From assembly GCA_947290775.1 (NCBI GenBank), contig CAMYPM010000009.1, positions 1-64,000 of the forward strand: 64,000 nt of DNA, written 5' to 3'. A model generated the notes under the pieces. The model saw only the letters and a program-made list of their open reading frames with translations. It was not told the origin of the DNA and did no database searches. This DNA is from an uncultured Bacteroidales bacterium. GTDB lineage: Bacteria; Bacteroidota; Bacteroidia; Bacteroidales; Porphyromonadaceae. The translations under genes were made by a program, and so were the position numbers. Below, one piece after another: positions 27,815-37,599 of this stretch (position 1 is its first letter; each line of letters begins with the position of its first letter).

Positions 27815-28809
27815 CAAAAGAGGCACTAACTCTGGACAACCTGACTACCGGGTACATAGGCAAAACGGTTAGTAAAGGGATCTCATGGCAGATTCCTTAT
27901 GGAAAGCTTGTATCACTTTTAGGCGCTAATGGCAGCGGAAAGTCTACCTTATTACGAGCTATCTCTTTAGGCAATGAGGTTCGTGGGGGTAAGGTGCTGA
28001 TTGATGGTGAGGACTTATCGAAAAAGAGCATTTCCGCACGCTCCCGAATGGTCTCTGTGGTATTGAATGACCAGAGCTATGAACGAAGATTGACCGTAGA
28101 GGAGTTGGTCGCTATCGGACGTATCCCCTATACGGGCTTTATGGGCGTCTTGCAACGGGCGGATAAGGTGGCAATTCACGAAGCCATAGTGCAGTGTAGA
28201 CTTCGCGGATATGAGCATAGACGCCTCTCTACATTGAGTGATGGAGAGCGGCAGCGTGCTTTTGTGGCACGAGCAATTGCCCAAGAAACCCCCTTGATTT
28301 TGTTGGATGAGCCTACAGCGCATCTCGACATGGCGCACCGACTTTCCCTCTATCAGCTGTTGCGTGATATGGCACATCACTCGCGAAGGGTGATCGTTGT
28401 ATCCAGCCATGAACTGCAGTTAGCCTTTAATACGAGTGATGAGATAGGTATTTTGACTCAAGACGGCGGTTTAATACATGGTTTGCCGGAGCAACTGGCA
28501 CTACAGCATTCGTATGAGCAACTGTTTCCTGATGAAAATTTCACTTATGATCCAATAAAAGGAATCATTAGAGAGGATGCAGGTGTGCGTCGGGCGATAC
28601 AGCTTGTAGGTGAGTCCCCTTGCGATAGAATGCTCTGTACCGAAGCGCTACTTCGCCGCTTGGGCTATGCTCCGACGAAAGAGCCAATTGATGAAATGAG
28701 ATTAGAGGTTACAGAGAGCGGGTGGACGCTTATTAGTGAAGGTCGCGAATATGCTTATGCAACTCTTACAGAGATAGCCGATCATTTAGGAAAAGCAACT
28801 ATTAGATAA
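27805..28809 (+). CDS. ABC importer ATPase with C-terminal extension
   Basis: The 334-aa ATPase has Walker A GANGSGKST (40-48), signature LSDGERQRA (144-152) and Walker B LILLDEP (164-170) followed by an H-loop in VVSSHELQ. FecE/BtuD-type ATPases usually end near residue 255. Here about 80 more residues follow (from GVRRAIQLVGESP to the C-terminus), with no motif I recognise. The extension contains two cysteines in PCDRMLC. It overlaps the permease gene and precedes the receptor gene by 8 bp. Confidence 0.92.
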   Translation: MEMTKEALTLDNLTTGYIGKTVSKGISWQIPYGKLVSLLGANGSGKSTLLRAISLGNEVRGGKVLIDGEDLSKKSISARSRMVSVVLNDQSYERRLTVEELVAIGRIPYTGFMGVLQRADKVAIHEAIVQCRLRGYEHRRLSTLSDGERQRAFVARAIAQETPLILLDEPTAHLDMAHRLSLYQLLRDMAHHSRRVIVVSSHELQLAFNTSDEIGILTQDGGLIHGLPEQLALQHSYEQLFPDENFTYDPIKGIIREDAGVRRAIQLVGESPCDRMLCTEALLRRLGYAPTKEPIDEMRLEVTESGWTLISEGREYAYATLTEIADHLGKATIR

Positions 28810-28817
28810 AACGAAAT

Positions 28818-31397
28818 ATGCGTAGTATGAAACATTTGATGAAGACTCTATTGTGTGGTGCACTTGTAGTATTCATCTTTTGGCAGCAGGCAATAGCACT
28901 ATCTGCACAGCAAGCGGAAAGAATTACTATCAGGGGTATAGTTCTGGATGAAAAAATGTTGCCGCTTCCTTTTGCTACTATTGAGGTGACACCGATTAGT
29001 GGCGAGGAAAAGGGTGACCCCATACAGCAGGTGACTGACGATGCCGGACGGTTCGTTTTATCGCTTCCTCAGGCGGAGCAATACGTGATTGTGGCCTCTT
29101 ATGTGGGCTATTCTATGGACCCTATGACAGAGAGTTACAGCTCACTAAAGAAGAAAGCCATGCTTCGTGTGAAAATGAAAGAAGACGCACAGGAGCTAGG
29201 GGAGGTAACGGTAGCCGCAAAGCGCCCCTTGGTACGTATAGACGTGGATAAGCTTGCATACAATGTGGCAGAGGATCCACTGAGCAAGAATCAGAGTCTG
29301 AGAGAACTCCTAAGAAGAGTACCTTTGGTTACGGTAGATGGAGAAGGAAATGTACAGGTAAAGGGCTCTTCCAACTTCAAAATATACTTTAACGGAAAGC
29401 CTTCATCTATGCTGCAAGCAAATCCAAAAGATATTTTGCAAAGCATACCCGCAGGATCTATCAAAAAAGTGGAGGTGATCACCGATCCGGGAGTGAAATA
29501 CGATGCGGAAGGGGTGGTTGCGATACTGAATATAGTGACAGAAGCAGGTGCCTCTTTGGAGGGTATAACGGGTACTGTCTATGGATCAGTCCTTTATCCC
29601 CTTTATCTCGCCTCCGGGGCGTACGTGACCGCTAAAATTGGCAAATTGGGAATAAGCGGTAACTATAACTATAGCTACATGAATCGCAAGAATCAGCAAT
29701 CCTCTGAGTACGATACCGAGTTGGGCAACGCTTATTTGCACAGCGCATCTAATGCTAATCGCACGAAGATGAATATGCATACGGCCAGCCTGACCCTTAC
29801 CTATGACATAAATCCCCACAACTTGCTTTCGCTCTCAGCCAATATAAATCCTACGTTCTTAGGACCTAACGAAAATGTTAATACTACTGAGCGGTATAAA
29901 GGGGCAAAGGAGAGTCTTACATATAGGGATTCTACGTTCATGCTATCCAAAAACCAATCGGGTAATTTAGAAGCTAACTTGGACTATCAGTGGACAGGGC
30001 GTACTCCCGATCAGCTCTTAACCGTCTCCTATCGATACTTTTACCAACCCTCCAACGCCGATGTGATGAGTAGGGGTATTGCCAATCTGCCCGGTATGGC
30101 GCCATTCCAATGGCAAGAGAAAAATCTTAATGATGCCCATATGAATGAGCATACGGGACAGGTGGATTATACGCAAACCTTTGCTAAAAAGCATTTTATT
30201 GAGACCGGTCTAAAGTATATTTATCGACTTGGAAAGACCAATCCCAGCTACCAAATATTCAATCCGCAATTAAATGAATGGGTCGTTGGATCTCGCTACG
30301 GACAGCACTTGGGCATAAGCAGCTCTCCAATGGATTATGTACAAACTGTATTTGCTGCTTATGCGTCGTATGCTTACAAGGTGGAAAAGTTCAGTATGAA
30401 AGCAGGTTTGCGTTTAGAGCGTGGCTTGATGGATGTCGCCTACCAAAAGGTGCCGGAAGCAGGCTTGAAGAACCATTTTACCGACGTGGTTCCTCAGCTC
30501 TCTTTAGGCTACAACATTACCCCGACGCAGCAGCTTAAGTTGAATTATATGATGCATGTAGGGCGTCCGAGTATCGACCAGATTAATCCCTATAAGGATC
30601 AATCGCAAGGCTATCGAGTACAATACGGAAATGCCGCACTCAAGAACGAGCGGCAGCATACGCTTTCGCTTGGCTACAGCCTCTTTAAGACTCGGTTTAG
30701 TCTCAATGCCTCGTTAAACGGACTGTATGTTCACCATCCCATCACAGCGGTAATGTTTGTTTCTCCGGATAATCCGGACCTCATCCAGAGCACATTTGAA
30801 AATTACGGAAAGAAATGGAGCTTGGGTACTAATCTATTCCTTAGCTGGAATCCCAATCAATGGCTACGTTTCTATTCCAATATGAACATGTCCTATGTCT
30901 CTTTTGATCGGATGCGTGACACCCGAAACTTAAATGGTGGACAAGGAGAAAATAATACGATTAGGGGATTAGGCGGAACCGCTTATGTAGGGGGTATGGC
31001 CACTCTGCCTAAGAGTTGGATTCTTTGGTTTAATACGGGCTTTTTCCGTCAAGAGCCTACTTCTTATCAGGAGTCTTTTGGAAGTGGCTGGCATAGCTTT
31101 GGAGTTACCAAGCAGTTCCTTAAAAAGAAGCTCTCCGTCTCTCTCTTTGCCAATAATCCTTTCCGCTCTCATTACAAACTTACCATTACGCAGTACACTG
31201 GAGGTGGCAAAGCAACGCTCCGTTCAACCAGTATAGCCTCTTCAGTTGGACTCAATATTTCCTACACATTTGGTCAGTTGAACAAGGCAATCCGTACTGT
31301 GAGTCGATCAATAGAGAATACCGACCTCTCGTCGGAAAAGAAGGGTAGTGAAGCACCCCAGGGTGGAGGTGCGCAGAATACAGGCATGGGAAAGTGA
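28818..31397 (+). CDS. TonB-dependent receptor-like outer-membrane barrel
   Basis: The 859-aa protein has a signal peptide (to about residue 32). A carboxypeptidase-regulatory-like domain follows (ITIRGIVLDEKMLPLPFATI through VIVASYVGYSM). A plug domain spans about 130-240 (NQSLRELLRRVPLVTVDGEG, IKKVEVITDPGVKYDAEG), then a large barrel of the OMP_b-brl_3 class. It is the last gene of the uptake operon and should bring the ligand across the outer membrane. This barrel class is less typical of known siderophore or B12 receptors, so the match to an importer of unknown ligand is worth noting. Confidence 0.88.
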   Translation: MRSMKHLMKTLLCGALVVFIFWQQAIALSAQQAERITIRGIVLDEKMLPLPFATIEVTPISGEEKGDPIQQVTDDAGRFVLSLPQAEQYVIVASYVGYSMDPMTESYSSLKKKAMLRVKMKEDAQELGEVTVAAKRPLVRIDVDKLAYNVAEDPLSKNQSLRELLRRVPLVTVDGEGNVQVKGSSNFKIYFNGKPSSMLQANPKDILQSIPAGSIKKVEVITDPGVKYDAEGVVAILNIVTEAGASLEGITGTVYGSVLYPLYLASGAYVTAKIGKLGISGNYNYSYMNRKNQQSSEYDTELGNAYLHSASNANRTKMNMHTASLTLTYDINPHNLLSLSANINPTFLGPNENVNTTERYKGAKESLTYRDSTFMLSKNQSGNLEANLDYQWTGRTPDQLLTVSYRYFYQPSNADVMSRGIANLPGMAPFQWQEKNLNDAHMNEHTGQVDYTQTFAKKHFIETGLKYIYRLGKTNPSYQIFNPQLNEWVVGSRYGQHLGISSSPMDYVQTVFAAYASYAYKVEKFSMKAGLRLERGLMDVAYQKVPEAGLKNHFTDVVPQLSLGYNITPTQQLKLNYMMHVGRPSIDQINPYKDQSQGYRVQYGNAALKNERQHTLSLGYSLFKTRFSLNASLNGLYVHHPITAVMFVSPDNPDLIQSTFENYGKKWSLGTNLFLSWNPNQWLRFYSNMNMSYVSFDRMRDTRNLNGGQGENNTIRGLGGTAYVGGMATLPKSWILWFNTGFFRQEPTSYQESFGSGWHSFGVTKQFLKKKLSVSLFANNPFRSHYKLTITQYTGGGKATLRSTSIASSVGLNISYTFGQLNKAIRTVSRSIENTDLSSEKKGSEAPQGGGAQNTGMGK

Positions 31398-31424
31398 TGT
31401 AGTCTCCCTGAAAAATAGTATGCG

Positions 31425-31910
31425 CTAACGCTGCCGGATAGTGGAGAGCCGTTTAAAGGCTACACCAACTTGGTCAATTCCGTATAGCAGTGGGCGCTCC
31501 GTGCATAGGGATAGCTCCACGGTATAGATACCACTGTGGAGAAATGTGTACGAAGGAAATAAAATAGCTTCGCTTTGTCGGTAGCTTATACCCCGGCTCT
31601 CAGGCGCGCTCTCGCTTCCTATCATCGCTACTTTGAGGGTATCGATGAGTAGTGTGCTGTCGCCCTCTGTAAGCCGATAAATCAGTGTAAGATGCGTGAA
31701 GTCGTATCTATTGTCGTATCGAAGCAAAGCTTTTGCATTGTACCGACAAGCCCCATAGGGTACGAAAAGAGAGTACGTGAGTACTTTGTCGTGTGCCCAC
31801 TTGCTTTGAGGAAGTGTGTGGTAGGCTATCTCCTCCCTTTCGGAGGGGAGACAGCCTGTGATGAGCAGTGTGCAGAGAAAGGTTCCGATAAGAGCCTTAT
31901 GCCTTTTCAT
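31425..31910 (-). CDS. gldH: Gliding-motility lipoprotein GldH
   Basis: The ATG at 31910 gives MKRHKALIGTFLCTLLITGC, a lipoprotein signal with Cys20, and 161 aa in total. The GldH pattern is present: AYHTLPQSKWAHDKVLTYSL, LLRYDNRYDFTHLTLIYRL and SGIYTVELSL. GldH is required for gliding in Flavobacterium and is kept in many non-gliding Bacteroidales, where its role is unclear. The start overlaps the end of the upstream PSP1 gene by 14 bp, a common arrangement. A longer open frame upstream overlaps PSP1 and is rejected. Confidence 0.85.
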   Translation of the reverse strand: MKRHKALIGTFLCTLLITGCLPSEREEIAYHTLPQSKWAHDKVLTYSLFVPYGACRYNAKALLRYDNRYDFTHLTLIYRLTEGDSTLLIDTLKVAMIGSESAPESRGISYRQSEAILFPSYTFLHSGIYTVELSLCTERPLLYGIDQVGVAFKRLSTIRQR

Positions 31911-33078
31911 CGCTTGTCGTACGCTTTGTGCGGGATCTATTGCGGTTTTTCCTACGTCTTTTCTGAGAAATAGCTTTATCGAAGCGAGTAAGTGAATTCT
32001 CTTCCAATACATCTTTGGACCTGACGATTGGCCGAGGAGATGCTTCGTTATCATCTAAGCTGGCTACCGGTGTATCATTTTGATTCATTTGAATGATCTG
32101 AAGCGCTCGCTCCATCGGTATGGTTATCTCTTCGTTGCTAGGCCCATTCGTATTGCGATAGGTCGCTTCACCTGCCAATAGATTGACCTTTACCAGCTTG
32201 TAGCTTCCCCCGTCTGTACGCAGCAAAATGTCGCGTGGTGGAGCTTTACGATGCGCTTCCTCGTAGCTATCGACTTCGTAGTTGATGCAGCACTTGAGTT
32301 TGCCGCATTGTCCGGTGATCTTTTCAGGATTATTATTAAGTTCCTGAAGCCGCACCGACTGGGCATTGACACTGCAAAAGTCATGCATCCAACTTGCGCA
32401 GCAGAGAGCCCGGCCACACGGTCCTATTCCACCGATGCGCCCTGCTTCTTGGCGAGCACCTATTTGACGCATTTCCACGCGTATGTGAAAGGCTTCTCCC
32501 AAAAGCTTGATAAGTGTGCGAAAGTCTACTCTATTGTCTGCTATGTAGTAGAAAATAGCTTTTGTGCCATCACCCTGATACTCCACATCGCCTATTTTCA
32601 TATCCAAATTAAGATTGGCTGCTATGCGTCTGGCCTTAATCATGGTATCGTGCTCTAAGGCGCGCACCTCCTCAAATCTCTCTATGTCGGAGGGGGTGGC
32701 TAATCGAAATATTTGGGGTATGGAGTGGGAGTTGCGCCGTGCAAGTTGTTGATTGTAGCGCAACTGCGCCAGCTCTCCCGTAAGGGTAACACAGCCTATA
32801 TCCATGCCGGGAGTCCCCTCTACGGCTACTATATCATCTCTTTTGAGGGGAAGCCGAAGCGGATTCTCGTATATGCCCTTTCGGGTGTTCTTAAATTGAA
32901 CTTCTACCCAGCGATTCTGCTGTACAGATGTGGGTAGGTCGCTCATCCAGTCAAACGCTTTCAAAGCTTTCCTGTCGCATGCTCCTTCGCAGTTTGTGCA
33001 CAGGCATAGATCACTTTCAGCGTCTGAGGTGCCGGAGTTATTCGTATTATAGTATCTATCTGTATTATCGTTATTCAT
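31897..33078 (-). CDS. PSP1/RicT (YaaT)-family protein
   Basis: The protein is 393 aa from the ATG at 33078; a TTG nine bases further upstream is less likely. An N-terminal cysteine cluster (CLCTNCEGAC) comes first. The PSP1 C-terminal domain has GPCGRALCC and GQCGKLKCC, the cysteine motifs that bind Fe-S clusters in Bacillus RicT. RicT forms a complex with RicA/RicF that affects mRNA processing and sporulation in Bacillus. The role in Bacteroidetes is not known. The C-terminal tail (RRRKNRNRSRTKR) is very basic, suggesting RNA contact. The downstream gene gldH overlaps its 3' end. Confidence 0.85.
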   Translation of the reverse strand: MNNDNTDRYYNTNNSGTSDAESDLCLCTNCEGACDRKALKAFDWMSDLPTSVQQNRWVEVQFKNTRKGIYENPLRLPLKRDDIVAVEGTPGMDIGCVTLTGELAQLRYNQQLARRNSHSIPQIFRLATPSDIERFEEVRALEHDTMIKARRIAANLNLDMKIGDVEYQGDGTKAIFYYIADNRVDFRTLIKLLGEAFHIRVEMRQIGARQEAGRIGGIGPCGRALCCASWMHDFCSVNAQSVRLQELNNNPEKITGQCGKLKCCINYEVDSYEEAHRKAPPRDILLRTDGGSYKLVKVNLLAGEATYRNTNGPSNEEITIPMERALQIIQMNQNDTPVASLDDNEASPRPIVRSKDVLEENSLTRFDKAISQKRRRKNRNRSRTKRTTSDEKA

Positions 33079-33100
33079 TATAGCCAAACTTGACGTAGCA

Positions 33101-33108
33101 CAAAGTTA
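33101..33108 (-). promoter_or_regulatory. -7 element for the PSP1-gldH operon
   Basis: TAACTTTG on the minus strand fits TAnnTTTG and lies 23 bp before the chosen PSP1 start codon. Confidence 0.5.
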
Positions 33109-33208
33109 TAGATTCTCTCAGACTTAGTGACTGCTTGTGCTCTTTCTGCCTGGTGGTCGGGTATAGTATGTGGTAATGTATTCCATTTATTTGATGGACT
33201 CTCCCAAT

Positions 33209-33274
33209 AGGCTATAGGGTTTTTGGAAAAAGGCTATAGGGTTTTCGCAGAAACCCTATAGCCTTTCGGAGAAA
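33209..33274. repeat. 22-nt-period repeat with an inverted unit
   Basis: Two direct units start at 33209 and 33231 (AGGCTATAGGGTTTT core). A third unit at 33253 has the core inverted (ACCCTATAGCCT). All are 22 nt long. Units 2 and 3 together can form a long hairpin. Confidence 0.75.
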
Positions 33275-33585
33275 AGGTATAGATGAATCATTTACTACGA
33301 AGGGTGGAAAGTGAACCTTGCTATGGAAGAAAGGATGAATTTGGTGATTCTTCTCTATTTTTGGAGTATTCTTACTCTCTAATGCTTTTTCAATGTGCCG
33401 TTGGAGGTGCTCCTCGGCTGCTCAAGTTGGTAATTGGGTAAAAGGATAGCTTAAAGCTAAACGGGAAAATAGTTGTACACTTTGTATTTTTATATTGTAC
33501 CTTTACATTGGAAAGATAAAGCCCTTTATGAAAAAGGGACTGTTAAAGAGAAAGAAAATAAGATAGAGGGTAGGAGGATAAGCCT

Positions 33586-34908
33586 ATGATGGACACCATA
33601 AAGCAGATATACCGAATAGGACACGGACCATCCAGTAGCCATACGATAGGTCCGATGCGGGCTGCAGAGATGTTTGTAAAGCAGATAGCCGGTATGGAGG
33701 TTGCCTCATTTGAGGTTACTTTGTATGGTAGTTTAGCGGCTACCGGTAAGGGGCATATGACCGATGTAGCTCTTCTCTCTGTGCTGAATCCCTTACACCC
33801 CACTACAATACTTTTTGAGCCTCATAAGGAGCTTGCATTTCATACCAATGGTATGCTATTCCGTGCTTTGGATGCGGCAGGAGAGGAATTGAGGCGCTTT
33901 ACTGTGTATAGCATAGGGGGCGGTGTGCTGGCCAATGAAAATTTTAATGAGCAAGTGTCCAATCCTATTTATAAGCTGCATCATATCGATGATATGATTC
34001 CTGTGCTACAAAAGTATGGCATGAGCTATTGGGAGTATGTAGAGCGCAGCGAAGGAAAAGAGATATGGGACTACTTAGCCGAAGTGTGGCGGGTGATGAA
34101 GCAAGCCATACATGAGGGGTTGGAAGCGGAAGGAGTTCTTCCCGGTGGTTTGGGCTTACGCCGCAAGGCATCGGAGTTTATGATCAAGGCAATGAGCTAC
34201 TCGGAGAGTGTACGTTCCAGAGGGCAGACGTATGCATATGCACTTGCCGTCAGTGAGCAAAATGCCGCCGGTGGCTTGGTCGTTACTGCGCCTACGTGCG
34301 GTAGCTGTGGGGTAATGCCGGCTGTGCTCTATCACTTGCAAGAGACCCGACACTTTACCGATATGCGCATTTTGCGTGCTTTAGCTACGGCAGGGCTTTT
34401 TGGCAATGTGGTACGCACCAATGCGTCCATCAGTGGCGCTGAAGTGGGCTGTCAAGGAGAAGTAGGAGTGGCTTGTTCGATGGCTGCCGCAGCTGCTTCA
34501 CAGCTTTTCGGAGGTACGCTGCATCAGATTGAGTATGCTGCTGAAATGGGATTAGAGCACCACTTAGGGCTTACCTGCGATCCGGTGTGCGGATTGGTAC
34601 AGATACCTTGTATTGAGCGTAATGCTTTTGCAGCCAGCCGCGCTTTGGATGCTAATACGTATGCCAACTTTACTGATGGGCGGCATCGTGTTAGCTTTGA
34701 CCGCGTAGTAGCGACTATGCATCAGACCGGAAAGGATTTGCCCTCTTTGTATAAAGAGACCTCTACCGGTGGCTTGGCTACTATAAGTAATATAGATGAA
34801 GATCTCCTTGTGCCCGATGAATTCTCAGATGATGTGGAAGCACTGAGTGAACAGAGACGTAAGGCACGCGGCACACGGCAGTCGGAGCGTAAGTCGGGGA
34901 TATGCTGA
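33586..34908 (+). CDS. sdaA: L-serine ammonia-lyase (iron-sulfur, single chain)
   Basis: The enzyme deaminates L-serine to pyruvate with a [4Fe-4S] cluster instead of PLP. The 440-aa protein joins the beta-like N-terminal domain ([17 protein letters not shown]) and the alpha domain ([29 protein letters not shown]). Candidate cluster cysteines are C331, C335 and C342. The protein ends with Cys440, in line with the tail cysteine that occupies the active site in some bacterial L-serine dehydratases. It overlaps the acyltransferase gene by 7 bp, so the genes are cotranscribed. Confidence 0.94.
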   Translation: MMDTIKQIYRIGHGPSSSHTIGPMRAAEMFVKQIAGMEVASFEVTLYGSLAATGKGHMTDVALLSVLNPLHPTTILFEPHKELAFHTNGMLFRALDAAGEELRRFTVYSIGGGVLANENFNEQVSNPIYKLHHIDDMIPVLQKYGMSYWEYVERSEGKEIWDYLAEVWRVMKQAIHEGLEAEGVLPGGLGLRRKASEFMIKAMSYSESVRSRGQTYAYALAVSEQNAAGGLVVTAPTCGSCGVMPAVLYHLQETRHFTDMRILRALATAGLFGNVVRTNASISGAEVGCQGEVGVACSMAAAAASQLFGGTLHQIEYAAEMGLEHHLGLTCDPVCGLVQIPCIERNAFAASRALDANTYANFTDGRHRVSFDRVVATMHQTGKDLPSLYKETSTGGLATISNIDEDLLVPDEFSDDVEALSEQRRKARGTRQSERKSGIC

Positions 34909-35633
34909 AGATATTATATACTCTTTATTATTGGCTTATTGCTGTACCGCTATTTGTAGCGGCGACAATATTGTTTTCTTTATTGTCTATTATTTTCTCA
35001 TTACCGGGTGTGAAAGGGGCTGCCTATTGGTGTGGTAAGTGGTGGAGCCTTTTCTCGGTTTATATTTTCTTGTGTCCCGTAAAAGTAGTGGGCAGAGAGA
35101 ATCTTCCTGAGCGGAAGTGTCCGGTAGTGATCATGGCTAATCATCAAGGAGCCTTGGATATATTTATGATATACGGCTTTATTGGAAAGCCCTTCCGCTG
35201 GATCATGAAAGCGAGTTTGAAGAAAGTTCCCTTCTTGGGGCAAGCTTGCACGATGGCGGGGTTTATTTATGTAGATGAAAAGGATCCGACTTCCATTAAG
35301 GACACGCTAAGAGATGCTCAAGCGGTGTTGTCCTCCGGTACCTCTATTGCTATTTTTCCCGAAGGACATCGTACGGCAACAGGAGAGGTTATGCGCTTTA
35401 AGAAGGGAGGCTTTGTGATGGCTCACGAGCTCTCTATACCTATTCTGCCCATTACTTTGGAGGGCCCATACAGCGCTTTACCCAAGGGTAAGTGGCAGGT
35501 GCGACCTACACGCTTAACGATGACTATCCATCCCCTATACACCATCAGCAAAGAGGAACCCTATCCGCGTAATTTGGTGCGTGCCGTGCAAGAAGTGAAA
35601 GAAATAATTGAATCTCCCTTGCAACATGAGTAG
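34902..35633 (+). CDS. 1-acyl-sn-glycerol-3-phosphate acyltransferase (PlsC family)
   Basis: The enzyme transfers an acyl chain to lysophosphatidic acid in phospholipid synthesis. The 243-aa protein has a hydrophobic N-terminus (about residues 5-35), the catalytic HxxxxD at His81-Asp86 (ANHQGALD), and the acceptor-binding FPEG at 152-155 (IAIFPEGHRT). The substrate could be another lysolipid. The last 8 bp overlap the start of the ABC exporter gene, suggesting a shared membrane-lipid role. Confidence 0.9.
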   Translation: MLKILYTLYYWLIAVPLFVAATILFSLLSIIFSLPGVKGAAYWCGKWWSLFSVYIFLCPVKVVGRENLPERKCPVVIMANHQGALDIFMIYGFIGKPFRWIMKASLKKVPFLGQACTMAGFIYVDEKDPTSIKDTLRDAQAVLSSGTSIAIFPEGHRTATGEVMRFKKGGFVMAHELSIPILPITLEGPYSALPKGKWQVRPTRLTMTIHPLYTISKEEPYPRNLVRAVQEVKEIIESPLQHE

Positions 35634-37494
35634 TTTTAGAAAGACTATGAGTAGCTACATTAAGCCCTATTCAGGGCATGTAGTATTGAGTGTAGTGACA
35701 AACGTGTTGGCTGCGCTGCTCAATTTAGTGGCTTTCTCTGTCCTTATCCCTATACTGAAGATTCTCTTTGGTATGGAGTCGGGAGCTACGGAGCTGATAG
35801 ATCTTTCTGCTATTTCTTTACGTTCTATTGAGGGGTGGAATGAGTGGGGAATTGCACTTCAGAATAATCTGAACTACTACGTAACCTCACTGATTAGCAG
35901 CTTGGGGGCTACTCGTGCTTTACTCGTCTTTTGCCTCTATTTGGGTATCATGACCTTAATTAAGGTATTGGTTACCTATAGTAGTTTGTGGTGTCTGGTT
36001 CCTGTTCGTACAGGGGTAGTGCGCGACCTGCGTAATAAGTTGAATAAAGCTATTTTGAACTTACCGCTTGGTTACATGAGCGAAGAGCATAAAGGAGATA
36101 TACTGGCACGTATATCCGTAGATGTGGCTGAGGTTGAGGGGTCTATTGTAGATATGTTGGAAGTGCTGATTAAGAATCCTATATTGATCTTTATCTACAT
36201 GATTGCACTCTTCTTCATCAGTTGGCAATTGACTCTCTTTGTAATTGTTGTGCTGCCGATAGCCGGTGGCTTAATGGGCATAGTGGGCAAGCGACTGAAG
36301 CGCGATAGTGCGGAGGGAAAGAGCCTTTGGGGTGTACTGATGAGCTATGTAGAGGAGACGCTGGGCGGACTACGGGTGATTAAGGCATTCAATGCACAGA
36401 AGCAGATGCACAAGCGTTTTGTCGATTCGAATGAGGAATACCGACATATCATTTCCCGTATGTATGCTCGTCAGCAGCTGGCACATCCCATGAGTGAGTT
36501 TTTGGGTACAGTTACGATCGCTATTATATTATACTTTGGCGGTACGCTCATCTTAGGAGGAGATAGCGCAATCAGTGCCCCTCTTTTTATATACTATTTG
36601 GTTATTTTCTATAGTGTACTCAATCCGGCAAAAGAGTTGACTCGCTCCGCTTTTGCCGTCCAGCGCGGGTTGGCTTCAATGGAGCGAATAGAGGCTATTT
36701 TAGATGCCGATAATCCTATTAAAGATCCGGAAAATCCCCAACCCATCTCTTTTGAGCATGAAATGAGATTTGATGCGGTAACTTTTGGGTATATAAGCGA
36801 CAAGCCTGTTCTAAAGGAGCTTAGTCTGACCATTCCTAAAGGAAAAACTGTAGCTCTCGTAGGGCTCTCAGGAAGTGGTAAGAGTACTATGGCAGATCTG
36901 CTCCCGCGATTCTTTGATCCCGATCAAGGAGCAGTACGGATTGATGGGGTTGATATTCGTCAATTTAAGGTAACCGATTTACGTTCCTTAATAGGCTATG
37001 TAAATCAGGAGGCTATTCTCTTCAATGATACAGTAGCAGCCAATATATCACTCTCCAAACCGAATGCTACCGAAGAAGAGATACGTGCAGCGGCAATAGA
37101 CGCCTATGCGCATGACTTTATTATGCAGATGCCTCTCGGTTATGAATCAAATGTAGGAGATAGGGGCAGTAAGCTAAGTGGAGGCGAGAGACAGCGAATC
37201 AGTATAGCTCGTGCCCTCTTGAAAAATCCTCCTATTCTAATCTTAGATGAAGCGACCTCTGCATTAGATGCTGAAAGCGAACTCGCTGTGCAGAGCGCAC
37301 TTAACCATCTACTTAAGGATCGAACTACTTTGGTTATTGCCCACCGCCTTTCCACTATTGAGCATGCCGATACGATAGCGGTATTGGATGATGGGCGTAT
37401 TATTGAGCAAGGTACACACGCTGAATTACTCGCTCTCGGGGGACGCTACGCACAATTTAGAGCCATGCAGCAAGGAAACGATACGATATCGTAA
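35626..37494 (+). CDS. ABC exporter, MsbA-like
   Basis: Starting at the ATG 35626 (MSSFRKTMSSYIKPYS) the protein is 622 aa, a fused membrane-plus-ATPase half-transporter. Six hydrophobic helices fill the first 330 residues. The nucleotide-binding domain follows, with Walker A VGLSGSGKST, Q-loop, signature LSGGERQRIS, Walker B ILILDEATSALD and the H-loop in IAHRLST. MsbA flips lipid A, and a lipid substrate fits its coupling to an acyltransferase, but other exported molecules are possible. Confidence 0.9.
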   Translation: MSSFRKTMSSYIKPYSGHVVLSVVTNVLAALLNLVAFSVLIPILKILFGMESGATELIDLSAISLRSIEGWNEWGIALQNNLNYYVTSLISSLGATRALLVFCLYLGIMTLIKVLVTYSSLWCLVPVRTGVVRDLRNKLNKAILNLPLGYMSEEHKGDILARISVDVAEVEGSIVDMLEVLIKNPILIFIYMIALFFISWQLTLFVIVVLPIAGGLMGIVGKRLKRDSAEGKSLWGVLMSYVEETLGGLRVIKAFNAQKQMHKRFVDSNEEYRHIISRMYARQQLAHPMSEFLGTVTIAIILYFGGTLILGGDSAISAPLFIYYLVIFYSVLNPAKELTRSAFAVQRGLASMERIEAILDADNPIKDPENPQPISFEHEMRFDAVTFGYISDKPVLKELSLTIPKGKTVALVGLSGSGKSTMADLLPRFFDPDQGAVRIDGVDIRQFKVTDLRSLIGYVNQEAILFNDTVAANISLSKPNATEEEIRAAAIDAYAHDFIMQMPLGYESNVGDRGSKLSGGERQRISIARALLKNPPILILDEATSALDAESELAVQSALNHLLKDRTTLVIAHRLSTIEHADTIAVLDDGRIIEQGTHAELLALGGRYAQFRAMQQGNDTIS

Positions 37495-37537
37495 AACAAA
37501 TCGTGTAATCCTACATTGCTATAGAAGTCAATTATCT

Positions 37538-37564
37538 AAGGTGTGCTCTTAAGTGCACCTTTTA
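37538..37564. terminator. Weak terminator between convergent genes
   Basis: AAGGTG and CACCTT form a short stem with partial further pairing and T-rich flanks on both sides. Confidence 0.45.
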
Positions 37565-37599
37565 AAAGAGCTCGGCAGAGAATAGAAGTTGAATAAGAG

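Larger units (their letters stand above)
33079..33585. other. Divergent intergenic region with palindromic repeats
   Basis: The 507-bp gap between the PSP1 gene and sdaA holds a minus-strand -7 box (33101-33108) and a 22-nt-period repeat block (33209-33274). The part from 33280 to 33540 has no gene I can support. A plus-strand promoter for sdaA is expected there, but only a weak TACCTTTA at 33498-33505 is visible. Confidence 0.55.
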
